A program made the position numbers and the translations under genes. From Streptococcus parasanguinis (GTDB taxonomy: Bacteria; Bacillota; Bacilli; Lactobacillales; Streptococcaceae), in the NCBI RefSeq assembly GCF_901875555.1, contig NZ_CABFMD010000022.1, positions 1 through 64,000 of the forward strand: a stretch of DNA of 64,000 bases, given 5' to 3'. The notes beneath the pieces are model-generated. The model had not been told where the DNA came from and did no database searches. It worked only from the letters and a program-made list of their open reading frames with translations. Position 1 is the stretch's first letter, and each line of letters begins with the position of its first letter. This document shows positions 62,979-64,000 of the stretch, in pieces.

Positions 62979-64000
62979 ATGAATAAAGGATCATTCAAAA
63001 GTTTATTTAGCTTTGAATTCTGGCAGAAGTTCGGTAAGGCCTTGATGGTCGTTATCGCTGTCATGCCAGCGGCTGGGTTGATGATTTCAATCGGGAAATC
63101 TATCCCTATGATCAACCCGAATTTGTCTCCACTTGTTATTACAGGTGGGATTCTCGAACAAATCGGTTGGGGGGTTATTGGAAACCTTCACATCCTGTTT
63201 GCACTCGCTATCGGTGGTAGCTGGGCCAAAGAACGTGCAGGGGGTGCCTTTGCAGCTGGTCTCTCATTTATCTTGATTAACCGTATTACCGGTGCAGTTT
63301 TCGGAGTGACATCTGCAATGTTAGCTGATAAAGCTGCAACGGTTCACACAATCTTCGGTGGATCAATTAAAGTTGCGGATTACTTTATCAGTGTTCTTGA
63401 AGCACCAGCTCTTAATATGGGGGTATTTGTAGGGATTATCTCAGGTTTTGTTGGAGCAACAGCCTTTAATAAATACTACAACTACCGTAAACTCCCAGAA
63501 GCCCTTTCTTTCTTCAATGGGAAACGCTTTGTACCATTCGTTGTTATCGTCCGTTCAGCTGCTACAGCCTTGGTTTTGGCAGCCTTGTGGCCAGTAGTCC
63601 AATCAGGAATTAATGGATTTGGTGTTTGGATCGCCAACTCACAAACCACTGCCCCAGTATTGGCACCATTCTTGTTCGGTACCTTGGAACGTCTTCTCTT
63701 GCCATTTGGTCTTCACCACATGTTGACCATTCCAATCAACTATACTCAATTGGGTGGTAGCTACCAAGTACTTACAGGTGCTGCCAAAGGAACAACAGTA
63801 TTTGGACAAGATCCACTTTGGTTGGCTTGGGTAACAGACCTTGTTAACTTGAAGAAAGCAGATCCTAGTCAGTATCAACACTTGCTTAAAGCATACGTAC
63901 CAGCTCGTTTCAAAGTTGGTCAAATGATCGGATCATTTGGTATCTTGATGGGGGTTGTGGTGGCTATCTACCGCAATGTGGACCCAGATAAAAAAGAAAA
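62979..64000 (+). CDS. PTS glucose/maltose-type EIIC permease, 3' end outside the window
   Basis: The frame is open from ATG 62979 to the window edge (340 codons). It encodes the EIIC membrane domain of the glucose/maltose/GlcNAc PTS family: FWQKFGKALMVVIAVMPAAG at the N-terminus, GGSWAKERAGGAFAAGLSF, ALNMGVFVGIISGFVGA, SFFNGKRFVPF and the GTLERLLLPFGLHHMLTIP signature near residue 230. EIIB and EIIA domains may follow beyond 64000. ATG 62979 has AAGGAGG 7 bases upstream; ATG 62976 is alternative. Two cre-like sites point to CcpA control. It resembles the pneumococcal glucose/maltose transporter; the sugar cannot be fixed. Confidence 0.9.
   Translation, partial: MNKGSFKSLFSFEFWQKFGKALMVVIAVMPAAGLMISIGKSIPMINPNLSPLVITGGILEQIGWGVIGNLHILFALAIGGSWAKERAGGAFAAGLSFILINRITGAVFGVTSAMLADKAATVHTIFGGSIKVADYFISVLEAPALNMGVFVGIISGFVGATAFNKYYNYRKLPEALSFFNGKRFVPFVVIVRSAATALVLAALWPVVQSGINGFGVWIANSQTTAPVLAPFLFGTLERLLLPFGLHHMLTIPINYTQLGGSYQVLTGAAKGTTVFGQDPLWLAWVTDLVNLKKADPSQYQHLLKAYVPARFKVGQMIGSFGILMGVVVAIYRNVDPDKKE

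Noticed and set aside
1..64000. tRNA, rRNA, T-box and CRISPR features
   Set aside because: I saw no cloverleaf-type sequence, rRNA stretch, T-box motif or regularly spaced direct repeats anywhere in the window.

Overview
This is a low-GC Firmicute chromosome segment, almost certainly a Streptococcus of the mitis/sanguinis group. The evidence is a pneumococcal-type BOX element, the gene order secA-DAHP synthase-acpS-alr-recG, the order aminotransferase-codY-pncA followed by gatCAB, gnd next to an orphan RitR-type response regulator, metQ-M20 peptidase-metN-metP, Rgg regulators, and a streptococcal MET-box. The species cannot be fixed from the sequence alone. There are no rRNA or tRNA genes and no CRISPR array.

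Layout. 0-1 kb: right end of an IS3-family element. 1-6.5 kb: queG and manA (divergent), a MerR/TipA-type regulator whose leader carries a BOX element, and a KimA-type potassium importer with a terminator-like hairpin in its leader. 6.9-14.2 kb: secA, DAHP synthase, acpS, alr, recG. 14.2-20.6 kb: asparaginase, a HAD phosphatase fused to a MazG-like domain, a universal stress protein, an aminotransferase, codY (with a CodY box) and nicotinamidase. 20.7-25.6 kb: four glycosyltransferase-type genes whose last two resemble the GtfB/GtfA pair that starts O-glycosylation of serine-rich adhesins, with no adhesin or accessory Sec genes nearby. 25.7-28.9 kb: gatCAB. 29-32.8 kb: a small membrane protein, butanediol dehydrogenase, an EamA transporter and a lipoprotein.

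33-41.2 kb is a methionine/SAM block behind a perfect MET-box: an M20 amidohydrolase, an amino-acid binding lipoprotein, MetQ, a second M20 peptidase, MetN, MetP, an MptD-type ECF S component, a SAM hydrolase and a UPF0397 S component. 41.3-45 kb: an XRE regulator with two membrane proteins, then an AT-rich module of Rgg, a small protein and an MFS exporter. 45-47 kb: trhO and a DUF4299-like gene. 47.2-52.3 kb: a nucleoside-phosphorylase-family enzyme, a fused ECF ATPase pair, EcfT, an SDR and a PfkB kinase; this operon lacks its own S component. 52.5-54.7 kb: rsmG, lemA, htpX. 55-58.2 kb: a second module of the Rgg/small protein/MFS type on the minus strand, with DUF2200. 58.3-64 kb: a YceD-like gene, flotillin, gnd, ritR and the start of a glucose/maltose-type PTS permease with two cre-like sites.

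Two families of intergenic repeats run through the window. Family A (4 copies, about 170-190 bp) folds into three hairpins and ends in a terminator-like stem. Family B (4 copies, about 145-180 bp) has terminal inverted repeats and internal hairpins whose paired arms change together between copies. A and B lie side by side twice, as the same composite in opposite orientations. The items most worth following up are these repeats, the paired Rgg/small-protein/MFS modules, the orphan GtfA/GtfB-like cluster, and the methionine/SAM block with its split ECF parts.
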